Shown in pieces: positions 54,541-63,928 of a stretch of DNA of 64,000 bases. The stretch lies in NCBI RefSeq assembly GCF_000445185.1, contig NZ_AVAF01000122.1:62001-126000 (forward strand), in the 5' to 3' direction. Made by a program: the position numbers and the translations under genes. The stretch comes from Thermoanaerobacter sp. A7A (GTDB lineage: Bacteria; Bacillota; Thermoanaerobacteria; Thermoanaerobacterales; Thermoanaerobacteraceae). The stretch's first letter is position 1, and the number at the start of each line of letters is the position of its first letter. The notes beneath the pieces were generated by a model that searched no databases, was not told the DNA's origin, and saw only the letters and a program-made list of their open reading frames with translations.

Positions 54541-56418
54541 ATGAAAATTGTGCTTATTGCTCCTTATAGAGATTTGCTGGAGACCGCAATTACAGTAAAA
54601 AAAGACCTGAATGTCGATATCGAACTGGAGCTAGGAGATTTGAGCGAAGGTGTCAAGGTGGCCAGAGAATGGGAGAAAAAGGGTGTCGATATCATAATAA
54701 GTCGAGGGGGCACGTACCAGCTTATAAAAGAATCAGTTTCTGTGCCTGTAGTGGAAATTAAGGTAAGTGCTTTCGACATTTTAAGGCAGTTTAACGGATT
54801 GATAGGGTGCAAAGAAATTATAGGTGTAGCCGGATATAAAAATGTAATATACGGCTGCGAAGTTATCGGGGAGATATTAGATTTAAATTTAATTAAGGTG
54901 GTCATCGAAAAAGAGGAAGAAGGCCTGCGGCAGGTTGCCGCAGCCAAAGAAAAGGGTGTAAGTTTAATTATAGGGGACACGATCGGCGCTTACAGTGCCA
55001 AAAGATTAGGGCTGAAGAGCCGCCTCATCACCTCTGGAAAGGAAGCCGTGGCTGCTGCTGTAAGCGAGTCTTTCAGGCTGGCCCAAGCACTCAAGGCGGA
55101 GAAAGAAAAAGCCGAACAGATCAGGACCATAGTAGACTTCGTGCACGATGGAATTATCGCCATAGATAAAGAGGGCAGAGTTTCTATATACAATAGGATG
55201 GCCGAGAAAATATTCAAAAGGCCGCCGGCCGAAGCCGTCGGGCGAAAGGTTGAGACGGTAGTGCCCAACACCAGGCTTTACGAGGTGATAGAGACAGGAA
55301 AACCCCAGATCGGAGAGTTGCAGGAAGTTTTGGGTACCATGATCACCACAAACCGGGTACCTATAGTGGTAGGGAACGAGGTCGTGGGAGCGGTGGCCAC
55401 CTTTCAAGACGTCACCATGCTCCAGAAAGTGGAACAGAAAATAAGAAGGCAGCTTGCCGACAGGGGTCTGGTGGCTATGTACACATTCGATGATATTATC
55501 TATTCGAGCGAAAAGATGAAGGATGTGGTAAATCAGGCCAAAAAATACGCGCTGCTCGACTCTACAGTACTCATATTCGGAGAAACCGGCACGGGTAAGG
55601 AACTTTTTGCCCAGAGCATTCACAATGCCAGCAGGAGGAAAAACGGCCCCTTTGTAGCCATAAACTGTGCTGCACTGCCTGAAAACCTTCTGGAAAGCGA
55701 GCTTTTCGGCTACGCTGAAGGCGCTTTTACCGGTGCACGGAAGGGAGGAAAAGCCGGATTGTTTGAGCTGGCCCATGGGGGGACCATTTTTCTCGATGAG
55801 ATCGGAGAAATGCCTCCGGGCCTCCAGTCCAAACTGCTCCGTGTAATTCAGGAAAGAAGGGTTATGAGGATAGGGGATGACAGGTTAATCCCAGTGGATG
55901 TAAGGATAATATGCGCCACAAACAGGGAACTCGTTGAAATGATAAAACAGGGCAAATTCAGGGTAGATCTGTTCTATCGCATAAACGTCCTGCAGATTAA
56001 TATACCACCTCTCAGGGAGAGAAAAGAGGACTTGGATGTGCTAGTGCCCCATTTCATAAAAAAATATTCGCTTGGCTGCGGAAAGTATATAAACGGCCTA
56101 ACTTCAAGGGCAATGGACTTTTTGAAAACCTTTAACTTTCCGGGAAACGTAAGGGAGCTTGAGAGCATTATAGAAAGAGCATGCGCCCTCTGCGAGGGGA
56201 CTTTAATAGACGTTGGGGATATAAGGTTTTATCAACGGGAAGAGAGTGATGTAATGCCGAAAATGGAGAGTCATGATATAAAACCCCTGGAGGAGATAGA
56301 AAGAGAGTACATCGCAAAGGCTATAAGGTTAGCAGGAGGCAATTTATCTGAAGCTGCACGGAAGCTGGGCGTTAACAGGACGACTCTTTGGAGAAAGTTA
56401 AAGGAAAATAAAAAATAA
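54541..56418 (+). CDS. PrpR-type sigma-54-dependent transcriptional activator (PrpR_N, PAS, AAA+, Fis HTH)
   Basis: FGETGTGKELFAQSIHNAS, ESELFGYAEGAFTGARKGG, C-terminal LSEAARKLGVNRTTLWRKLKE. Confidence 0.93.
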   Translation: MKIVLIAPYRDLLETAITVKKDLNVDIELELGDLSEGVKVAREWEKKGVDIIISRGGTYQLIKESVSVPVVEIKVSAFDILRQFNGLIGCKEIIGVAGYKNVIYGCEVIGEILDLNLIKVVIEKEEEGLRQVAAAKEKGVSLIIGDTIGAYSAKRLGLKSRLITSGKEAVAAAVSESFRLAQALKAEKEKAEQIRTIVDFVHDGIIAIDKEGRVSIYNRMAEKIFKRPPAEAVGRKVETVVPNTRLYEVIETGKPQIGELQEVLGTMITTNRVPIVVGNEVVGAVATFQDVTMLQKVEQKIRRQLADRGLVAMYTFDDIIYSSEKMKDVVNQAKKYALLDSTVLIFGETGTGKELFAQSIHNASRRKNGPFVAINCAALPENLLESELFGYAEGAFTGARKGGKAGLFELAHGGTIFLDEIGEMPPGLQSKLLRVIQERRVMRIGDDRLIPVDVRIICATNRELVEMIKQGKFRVDLFYRINVLQINIPPLRERKEDLDVLVPHFIKKYSLGCGKYINGLTSRAMDFLKTFNFPGNVRELESIIERACALCEGTLIDVGDIRFYQREESDVMPKMESHDIKPLEEIEREYIAKAIRLAGGNLSEAARKLGVNRTTLWRKLKENKK

Positions 56419-56448
56419 GATTCAAAAATAATGGACGGCGAAGATTGT

Positions 56449-56501
56449 TGTTGCAAAATGTAGCGGTAGTTTTAATTTTGCAACATTACATGTTGCAAAA
56501 T
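56449..56501. promoter_or_regulatory. Candidate activator binding sites (UAS)
   Basis: Perfect palindrome ATTTTGCAACAT-tac-ATGTTGCAAAAT (56475-56501) plus half site TGTTGCAAAAT at 56449. Confidence 0.75.
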
Positions 56502-56591
56502 TTTATAAATTATAATCGCATAAACAGGCATATAAATGCTCGGAGCAGGTCCATTGCGGTTCAGGTAATGGGATGGGACTTCAAGAATATG

Positions 56592-56607
56592 TGGCACGGT
56601 TCTTGCT
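56592..56607 (+). promoter_or_regulatory. Sigma-54 (-24/-12) promoter
   Basis: TGGCACGGTTCTTGCT, fits TGGCACG-N4-TTGCW. Confidence 0.92.
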
Positions 56608-56632
56608 TTACCATTTTACGGAGGTGATTTTT

Positions 56633-56935
56633 ATGAAAAAGTTGGCAGTGGTAGTACATACTGAAGACAACGTAGCCACTGCAGTACAAAATCTGAGCAA
56701 AGGGCAGGAGGTGCGTGTGGATGTGGACGGTAATGAGATGCAGGTAAAATTGATAGACGATATTCCCTTTGGCCACAAGTTTGCGCTGAAGGACATCGAA
56801 GCGGAAATGGACGTGATAAAATACGGAGAGGTCATCGGCAGGGCTACCCGGTTCATTAAGACAGGAGAGCATGTCCATGTCCATAACATAGAAAGCCTGC
56901 GAGGCAGGGGCGATTGGGAGGGTGAGAAAAAATGA
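56633..56935 (+). CDS. UxaA-family dehydratase small (SAF-domain) subunit
   Basis: LSKGQEVRVDVDGNEMQVKLIDDIPFGHKFALKDIEAEMDVIKYGEVIGRAT. Confidence 0.85.
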   Translation: MKKLAVVVHTEDNVATAVQNLSKGQEVRVDVDGNEMQVKLIDDIPFGHKFALKDIEAEMDVIKYGEVIGRATRFIKTGEHVHVHNIESLRGRGDWEGEKK

Positions 56936-58092
56936 AAATAATGGGCTATGTTAGACCGGACGGCAGAGTAGGCATCCGAAATCACATACTTATAATACCT
57001 TCTTCTGTCTGTGCCAGCGAGGTGGCTATGCGTATAGCTTCGCATGTGGAGGGAGCGGTAGCGCTTGCCAACCAGCACGGTTGCTGTCAGATCGGAGCAG
57101 ACCTGGAACTTACCGCGAAGACTCTGGTCGGCCTCGGCAAGAATCCGAACGTGGCGGCTGCCCTGGTGGTAGGGTTGGGCTGTGAAGGTGTTCCTACCGA
57201 AAAGGTGGCCGAGGAAATAGCGGCGACCGGCAAGAGGGTGGAGTATATAATAATTCAGGACTGCGGCGGGACGCTGAAAGCCGAAGAGATCGGGACTAGA
57301 ATAGCAAGACAAATGGCGCAGGAAGCCGCACTGCTGAAGAGGGAAGAAGTGGATATATCCAATTTAATACTTGCGGTGGAATGTGGCGGTTCCGATACCA
57401 CTTCAGGACTTGCCTCGAATCCGGTGGCGGGCTATGTTTCAGATAAATTAATCGAACTGGGCGGCACATCCATGTTTTCGGAGACCACGGAGATAATAGG
57501 CGCCGAGCATCTACTGGCAAAGCGTGCCGTTTCTAGGGAAGTGGCTGATAAGCTCCTGGAGATCGTAAGAAGGTGCGAAGAAAAAGCCAAGACGATGGGA
57601 GTCGATATGCGGGGAGGACAGCCTACTCCGGGCAATATCGAGGGAGGCATAAGCACCATAGAGGAAAAATCCATGGGCGCTATATATAAAGGCGGTACGA
57701 AACCGATACAGGGAATCCTGGATTATGCAGAACCACCGGCTGAGAAGGGCGGTCTTTATATCATGGATACCCCCGGGCAGGACATAGAGTCAATAACCGG
57801 TATGACCGCAGGCGGAGCGCAAGTGGTGATCTTTACGACCGGCAGGGGTACGCCCACCGGTTCGCCGATTGCTCCAGTTATAAAGATAACTGCTAACCCC
57901 GATACGTATAAAAAGATGGAGGATAACATAGATTTCAACGCCGGTACCATAGTCCAAGGCGACGAAACTATAAGAGAGGCTGGAGAACGGTTATTCAAAG
58001 AGATGATAGAAGTCGTCAACGGCAAGCTTACAAAAGCCGAGGTGTTAAAGCATAGAGAATTTGGAATATACAAACTCATATCCACTTTCTGA
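56932..58092 (+). CDS. UxaA-family (altronate/galactarate-type) dehydratase large subunit
   Basis: GYVRPDGRVGIRNHILIIPSSVCASEVA...ECGGSDTTSGLASNPVAGYVSD. Confidence 0.9.
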   Translation: MKIMGYVRPDGRVGIRNHILIIPSSVCASEVAMRIASHVEGAVALANQHGCCQIGADLELTAKTLVGLGKNPNVAAALVVGLGCEGVPTEKVAEEIAATGKRVEYIIIQDCGGTLKAEEIGTRIARQMAQEAALLKREEVDISNLILAVECGGSDTTSGLASNPVAGYVSDKLIELGGTSMFSETTEIIGAEHLLAKRAVSREVADKLLEIVRRCEEKAKTMGVDMRGGQPTPGNIEGGISTIEEKSMGAIYKGGTKPIQGILDYAEPPAEKGGLYIMDTPGQDIESITGMTAGGAQVVIFTTGRGTPTGSPIAPVIKITANPDTYKKMEDNIDFNAGTIVQGDETIREAGERLFKEMIEVVNGKLTKAEVLKHREFGIYKLISTF

Positions 58093-58110
58093 AAGGAGAG
58101 GTGAATTCCT

Positions 58111-59076
58111 GTGAAAATATTAAGAGCTATCAACCGGGTGCCCGGAGGCTTGATGGTGGTTCCACTTTTACTTGGGGCAACAATAAACACTTTTTTTCCT
58201 CAGATCCTGGAGATAGGCGGCTTTACCACTGCTCTTTTTAAACAAGGTGCTATGCCCCTGATTGCCCTTTTCCTGCTGTGCAACGGTTCGCAGATTACGA
58301 TCAGACAGGCTGGAGTTTCTCTGAGCAAGGGCGTTGCCCTCACTGCTGTAAAGCTTTTTATAGGGGTTGTTTTGGGATGGTTCGTCGGAAAATTTATGGG
58401 CCCTTTTGGCTTTTTCGGACTTTCATCCCTCGCCATAATAGGAGCCCTCACAAATTCCAATGGTGGTCTGTATACAGCACTTGCTTCACAGTACGGTGAC
58501 CCGGACGACGTGGGAGCAATAGCTGTACTGTCCATAAATGACGGCCCCTTCTTAACTATGGTGGCCATGGGGGCCACCGGCCTGGCCAATATCCCATTTA
58601 TATACCTTGTGGCTGTCATAATCCCAATCCTGGTCGGTATGGTGCTGGGCAATCTGGACGAGGACTGGAAAAAATTCCTTGAACCCGGACAAAAACTCCT
58701 CATACCGTTTTTTGCTTTTCCCCTGGGTGCAGCCTTGGACTTTAGGACTATTTTTAAGGCCGGCCTACCAGGATTCTTGCTAGGACTTCTAACAGTGGTA
58801 CTTACCGGTATGGGAGGTTATCTTACGATAAAGTACATTTTTCGGGAGAAAAAGGCTGTTGGGGCGGCTATTGGTACTACCGCTGGTAATGCCGTAGCGA
58901 CTCCCGCCGCTGTTGCCGCCGCCGATCCAACCCTGGCGCCTCTGGTTGAGATTGCTACAGCTCAGATTGCAGCCTCGGTAATAGTTACAGCTGTACTCGC
59001 TCCTCTGCTGGTAGCCTATCTGGATAAGCTGGAGCGGAAAAACAATAATTCTTTGAGGAGGGAGGAAGTTGTATAG
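58111..59076 (+). CDS. 2-keto-3-deoxygluconate permease family transporter (KdgT-like)
   Basis: INRVPGGLMVVPLLLGATINTFFPQILEIGGFTTALF. Confidence 0.9.
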   Translation: MKILRAINRVPGGLMVVPLLLGATINTFFPQILEIGGFTTALFKQGAMPLIALFLLCNGSQITIRQAGVSLSKGVALTAVKLFIGVVLGWFVGKFMGPFGFFGLSSLAIIGALTNSNGGLYTALASQYGDPDDVGAIAVLSINDGPFLTMVAMGATGLANIPFIYLVAVIIPILVGMVLGNLDEDWKKFLEPGQKLLIPFFAFPLGAALDFRTIFKAGLPGFLLGLLTVVLTGMGGYLTIKYIFREKKAVGAAIGTTAGNAVATPAAVAAADPTLAPLVEIATAQIAASVIVTAVLAPLLVAYLDKLERKNNNSLRREEVV

Positions 59077-60336
59077 TTGTATAGAGTTATAGTAATAGCT
59101 GATGATTTTACCGGAAGCAATGATACCGGGGTACAACTGGTAAAGCACGGGTATTATGTGATTACCCTGATCGGTACGGCAGGGGTAAAAAAATACGAGG
59201 ATGTTGCCGACGCCCTGGTGATAGATACTGAGACCCGGAGCATACCGGCTTTAGTTGCCTATGAAAAACTGAAAGAAATATCAAACATTGTAGGTGAGTA
59301 TAAGGAGGCGGTGGTCTATAAAAAAATCGACTCTACTCTCCGGGGTAACATCGGAGTCGAAATCAAGGCGCTGCGTGAGGGACTTAAGCCTGAACTGACG
59401 ATATTCGCACCGGCCTTTCCCAAAAACGGACGAACGACAGAAAAGGGTGTCCACTATCTTAAGGGCGTGCCGGTGGATAAGACCGAACTTGCTAGGGACC
59501 CGAAAAACCCCGTTACCACAGCGGATGTTAAAAAAATCCTGGAAGAAGGCTTGAAGGTTCCGGTTAAGCATAAGGTCCTGGAGGAAATAAGCCGGGATCT
59601 GCGGAAAGACATAGAAAAAGAGATGAGAGAATACGATGTATTTTCCTTTGATGCGAAAACCGATGACGATTTGATAAAAATAGCTACTAGCGTACTGGAC
59701 CTGGGTAAGAAAACGCTGTGGGTTGGTTCCGCCGGCCTGGCCGAGGCCTTAATTGCCTCTCTTGAGAAAAAAGAAAAGAAGAATCCTGTGCTGGTTATAG
59801 CGGGAAGCGTCAGCCAGGTAACCAGACGGCAGGTGTTCAAGGCGCTGGAAGACAGCCGTATCGTCCTAGTAAAACTCGACGTAAAAAGGGCTTTGTCGCA
59901 TCCCGAAGAGGAAATAGATCGGATCCGAAAAATTGTTCTGGATTTTATGAACGCAGCAAAGGACGTAATAATAGCATCGGCGGCAGAGGAAGATGCAGTA
60001 TCCGAAGCACTAATAGCAGCGAGGGGGAAAGGGCTTTCACCACAGGATACCAGCGAAGTTCTGGCGCAGTTCTTGGGGGAAGTTGCCTGCTCGATCGTAG
60101 AGGCAAAAAGGCCGGGAGGTTTAGTGCTGACCGGTGGAGATACGGCCATACACGTTGTGAAGAGCCTTTCCACCGCGGGATGTAGGATAAATTCTGAACT
60201 GGAACCGGGCATACCTGAACTTGTTCTGATAAAAGGGTCTGTAGACGGCCTTAGAGTGGTGACGAAAGCCGGAGCTTTTGGAAATGATGAATCGATCTTA
60301 AACGCGGTTAAGTTTTTGAGGGGGGATGGAAGATGA
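59077..60336 (+). CDS. Four-carbon acid sugar kinase (DUF1537 / DtnK-like)
   Basis: VIADDFTGSNDTGVQLVKHGY...YKKIDSTLRGNIGVEI...LVLTGGDTA. Confidence 0.9.
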   Translation: MYRVIVIADDFTGSNDTGVQLVKHGYYVITLIGTAGVKKYEDVADALVIDTETRSIPALVAYEKLKEISNIVGEYKEAVVYKKIDSTLRGNIGVEIKALREGLKPELTIFAPAFPKNGRTTEKGVHYLKGVPVDKTELARDPKNPVTTADVKKILEEGLKVPVKHKVLEEISRDLRKDIEKEMREYDVFSFDAKTDDDLIKIATSVLDLGKKTLWVGSAGLAEALIASLEKKEKKNPVLVIAGSVSQVTRRQVFKALEDSRIVLVKLDVKRALSHPEEEIDRIRKIVLDFMNAAKDVIIASAAEEDAVSEALIAARGKGLSPQDTSEVLAQFLGEVACSIVEAKRPGGLVLTGGDTAIHVVKSLSTAGCRINSELEPGIPELVLIKGSVDGLRVVTKAGAFGNDESILNAVKFLRGDGR

Positions 60337-61328
60337 GACCTCTCGTGGCAATAACCATGGGGGACCCGGCGGGGGTCGGTCCGGAGATAAGCTTGAAAGC
60401 CGCGGTGTCGGCGGAAGTTTCCAGCTTTGCAAGACCTTTGATCCTAGGTTCTGGTCTAGTACTTCGGTATTACGCGAACCTGCTGAAGATATCCGTGCCT
60501 TTAAGGAGCATAGATTCGCCGGCGGAGTACCAGGATGGATTTGTAAATTATATATCCGTAAATAATCTTTCACTGGCCGATTTTGAAATAGGAAAAGTTT
60601 CGCCACTCTGCGGGCGGGCGGCATACGAGTACCTGGAGGCCGGCATAAGAATGGCCCTCAGGGGAGAAGCTTCTGCCATTGCTACAGCCCCTTTGAATAA
60701 AGAGGCCCTTCACAGAGCCGGCCTGGAATTTGCAGGTCACACCGAAATACTAGCGAAACTGACGGGGACTAAGGATTACGCCATGATGCTGGTTGCGGGA
60801 AACTTGCGGGTAATGCACGTCTCCACCCACGTGGCCCTTCGAGGGGCATGCGATATGGTAAAAAAGGAAAGAGTTTACAAGATCGTAACCCTGGCAGCTA
60901 CAGCTGCTGCTTCTCTAGGGGTGCGCGATCCTCGGATAGCCGTCGCTGGACTTAATCCTCATGCAGGGGAGGGAGGTCTTTTCGGCGACGAAGAGATATA
61001 CGAGATAGCGCCCGCCGTGGAAAAAGCCCGGGAGCAGGGTCTCAGCGTTTACGGACCGCTGCCACCTGACACGGTTTTTTTGAAAGCATCAAGAGGCGAG
61101 TACGACGTGGTCGTGGCTATGTACCACGATCAGGGGCATATAGCTGTGAAAATGGCGGGGTTTGAAAGGGGAGTAAACGTAACAGTGGGCCTGCCCATCA
61201 TCCGCACGTCGGTTGACCACGGCACCGCTTTTGACATAGCGGGCAGGGGAATTGCCGATGAGCGAAGCATGGTGGAAGCTGTCAAACTTGCTGCTGAGAT
61301 GGTGAAATATAAAAACGAAAAAAAATAG
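60333..61328 (+). CDS. PdxA2-like 4-phosphoerythronate/threonate dehydrogenase
   Basis: AITMGDPAGVGPEI...TAPLNKEALHRAG...GHTEILA...YHDQGHIAVKM. Confidence 0.9.
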   Translation: MRPLVAITMGDPAGVGPEISLKAAVSAEVSSFARPLILGSGLVLRYYANLLKISVPLRSIDSPAEYQDGFVNYISVNNLSLADFEIGKVSPLCGRAAYEYLEAGIRMALRGEASAIATAPLNKEALHRAGLEFAGHTEILAKLTGTKDYAMMLVAGNLRVMHVSTHVALRGACDMVKKERVYKIVTLAATAAASLGVRDPRIAVAGLNPHAGEGGLFGDEEIYEIAPAVEKAREQGLSVYGPLPPDTVFLKASRGEYDVVVAMYHDQGHIAVKMAGFERGVNVTVGLPIIRTSVDHGTAFDIAGRGIADERSMVEAVKLAAEMVKYKNEKK

Positions 61329-61357
61329 AGCCTATAGTGGCTCTCTCAGATTGACGA

Positions 61358-61396
61358 CAAACCTCACTTTTTATACATGTAAAAAGTGGGGTTTGC
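61358..61396. terminator. Hairpin at end of acid-sugar operon / IS1182 transposase end
   Basis: CAAACCtCACTTTTTAtacatgTAAAAAGTGgGGTTTG. Confidence 0.6.
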
Positions 61397-62757
61397 TTTG
61401 TATTTGGATATAATTGTATATAATCTGATAAATATTGGATAAAAATCATGCAAAGTTGAAAAACCCTTGCACTTTTTCCATAGCCATGTTGCTAATTTCT
61501 TTAAATTCATGCATGCGAAAACAAGTATCGCCTGCATGGACAATTTTTTTATCCCTCTTAACGTTGTCCATCGCAAACTATGCTTCTCTTTCATATCTGC
61601 AAATACTCTCTCTATTGTCTCTTTCCTTCTTGCATATACTTCTCTATTGTATGGTGTATGCCTTAAATGCTCCGCTTCTTCTACATATCTTTCCCATACA
61701 TGCCTAAATATCCTTTTTGTGTAATCTTTACTCGCTGTACATTTGTCCCTTAATAGACAGCTCTTGCATTTTTCTGGATTTGATTTGTATTCTCTATATC
61801 CTTCTTTGTTAGTCGTAACATATGTTAATATTTCGTTTTAAGGACATATATAACAGTCATAATATTCGTCATATACGTATTGGTGTTTTTTCATAAACCC
61901 ATCTTTTGTCATTTGGCCTTGTGTATGGTACTACTGGTATTATCCCTCTGTCAAACATTGTCTTTAATATGTACTGTGTTTTATAGCCTGCGTCTACTGC
62001 TACTGCCTTGGGTTTTCCTACATTCTTTATGACTTCATCTAATACTTCTTCGAACATTACGCTATCATGCAAGTTTGCGCTTGTTACTTTCGCTGCTAAA
62101 ATGAATCCATTTTTATCGCAGGCTGTGTGAAAGGAATATGCAAAGCATTTTTCTTTCCCACTTTTGTTTAATATCCCACTGTCAGGATCTGTTTTGTTCA
62201 CTTTTACTTCTTTTGTCTCGATTTTTTCTTTTTGCTTTAATGTCTTTTTCCCATGTAGTTCTCTGTCTTTTGCTATTTCTTCTTCTAATTTTGCTTGATA
62301 GTTTTGCTCTCTTTTTCTATTTATTTCTTTGTAGTATTTTTTCTTGTTGGCACTTGCTTTTACATGGGTTGCGTCTATGAATACTTCTTCTACATTTATG
62401 AATTTGTGTTTTATTGTTTCTTCTAGTATCCTCGTAAATATTTTTTCGAATATGTCTGTATTTTTGGATCTTCTTTCATAGTTCTTGCTAAAGGTAGAAA
62501 AGTGGGGTATTTCTTCGTTTAATCCATATCCTAAAAACCATTTGTAGGCCACATTTGTTTGTATTTCTGCTATTGTCCTCCTCAATGATGGTATACCGAA
62601 TAGGTATTGAATGAATAATATTTTTATCAGTACTACTGGGTCTATACTTGGTCTATCATAATTTTCGGAGTATTTGTCTTTTACTAAGTCATATATGAAA
62701 TCAAATTTGATGACTTTTTCTATTTTTCTCAATAGGTGATCTTGGGGAACTATGACT
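61364..62757 (-). pseudogene. Decayed IS1182-family transposase
   Basis: ORF 61869-62732 (DDE-type) plus ORF 61364-61594 (ERVFADMKEKHSLRWTTLRGIKKL... C-terminus); frameshift near 61869 and nonsense codon near 61838. Confidence 0.85.
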
Positions 62758-63130
62758 TGTCAAGACAAATCTCGCAAAGCATATTTCAGACAGCTCATGG
62801 GCAAAATTTTTAGAATATCTATCATACAAGGCAAAGTGGTATGGTAGGACACTCATTATTGCAAATAGAACATTCCCATCATCAAAATATGCAGTAATTG
62901 TGGATACTATTATAGCGAACTTAAATTATCAGAGCGGATATGGGAATGTCTTGTTTGTGACGCTGTTCATGACAGAGACGGAAATGCAGTAGCAAACTTG
63001 CGAAACTATGGTGCTGCTTGCGTAAAAGAACAATAAGGTAGGAACTACCCGAATTCACGCTTGTGGAGATCGGGCTTCTACTGCGGAGAAAATTTTTCTT
63101 CTTTCGTAGCAAGTCTGGTCAAAGAAGCAG
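62758..63130 (+). pseudogene. IS200/IS605-family TnpB C-terminal fragment
   Basis: Frame-shifted YLSYKAKWYGRTLIIANRTFPSSK | CSNCGYYYSELKLSERIWECLVCDAVHDRDGNAVANLRNYG; then VGTTRIHACGDRAST. Confidence 0.85.
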
Positions 63131-63134
63131 GAAG

Positions 63135-63164
63135 CCACCACCTAGGTAGGTGGTGGTAGTTCAC
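63135..63164 (+). repeat. IS200/IS605-type right-end hairpin
   Basis: CCACCACCTA GG TAGGTGGTGG then TAGTTCAC. Confidence 0.75.
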
Positions 63165-63271
63165 AGAACTCTTACAAAGAAAGGCAAAAAGACAAACCCT
63201 ACAGAATTAGACAGTTTAAAAATGACAAGCAGTAGGTGATAATAAAAGAACGTATAAAAATATAAAGAACA

Positions 63272-63318
63272 TAAGCGCAGCAATTGTTTTACTTATATTA
63301 GAAGTTGCTGCGCTTTTT
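63272..63318. terminator. Hairpin terminator
   Basis: AAGCGCAGCAA ... TTGCTGCGCTTTTT. Confidence 0.7.
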
Positions 63319-63444
63319 CTACAGAAAATACTCTAGTTAAGGTTAAGAGCTTTTCCTTCATAATAAAAAAGTAAAAAACAAAATACACAATGGTATGTTA
63401 ATTTTTAATTTTTTATAGTAAAATAAAGAAAGAAGGAATATAAA

Positions 63445-63687
63445 ATGGTGGTGAGTACGATGACCTTAAAAGAACAGGCTTATAAGATAATAGATGCAAT
63501 TCCCGAAGAAAAAATGGCAAAAGTTTTAACTATACTCAAAAATCTAAAAGAAATAATAGATGAAGAATTAGATGAATTTGATATTCAACTTATAGAAGAA
63601 GCTAAACAAATTATTGCCAGTGAAAAAGAATTTATACCCTTTGAGGAGGTGCTGAGGGAGGCTGGAATTAATGAAAAAGAATTATAA
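63445..63687 (+). CDS. RelB/Phd-like antitoxin
   Basis: Small acidic protein overlapping the toxin gene; LKEQAYKIIDAIPEEKMAKVLTILKNLKE. Confidence 0.7.
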   Translation: MVVSTMTLKEQAYKIIDAIPEEKMAKVLTILKNLKEIIDEELDEFDIQLIEEAKQIIASEKEFIPFEEVLREAGINEKEL

Positions 63688-63928
63688 AATACAATTTAGT
63701 AAAAAAGCTGCAAAATTCTTCAAAGACCAGCCACCCCAGCAGCAAAAAAGACTTGCGCAGGCAATTAGCAAATTACCTGAAGGTGATATACGACTCCTCA
63801 AAGGATATGATGACATTTATAGATTAAGAGTAGGAGACTACAGGATTATTTTTACGATCGAAGAGAATGAATTGCTAATTCGTATTTTAATTATAGGTAA
63901 TCGTGGAGATGTATATAAAAAATTATAA
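63671..63928 (+). CDS. RelE/ParE-family toxin
   Basis: YKIQFSKKAAKFFKDQPPQQQKRLAQAI...LKGYDDIYRLRVGDYRIIFTI...IGNRGDVYKKL. Confidence 0.88.
   Translation: MKKNYKIQFSKKAAKFFKDQPPQQQKRLAQAISKLPEGDIRLLKGYDDIYRLRVGDYRIIFTIEENELLIRILIIGNRGDVYKKL

Noticed and set aside
62921-63112. 63-aa minus-strand ORF
   Set aside because: Antisense to the TnpB fragment with CSNCG and HDRDGNA motifs.
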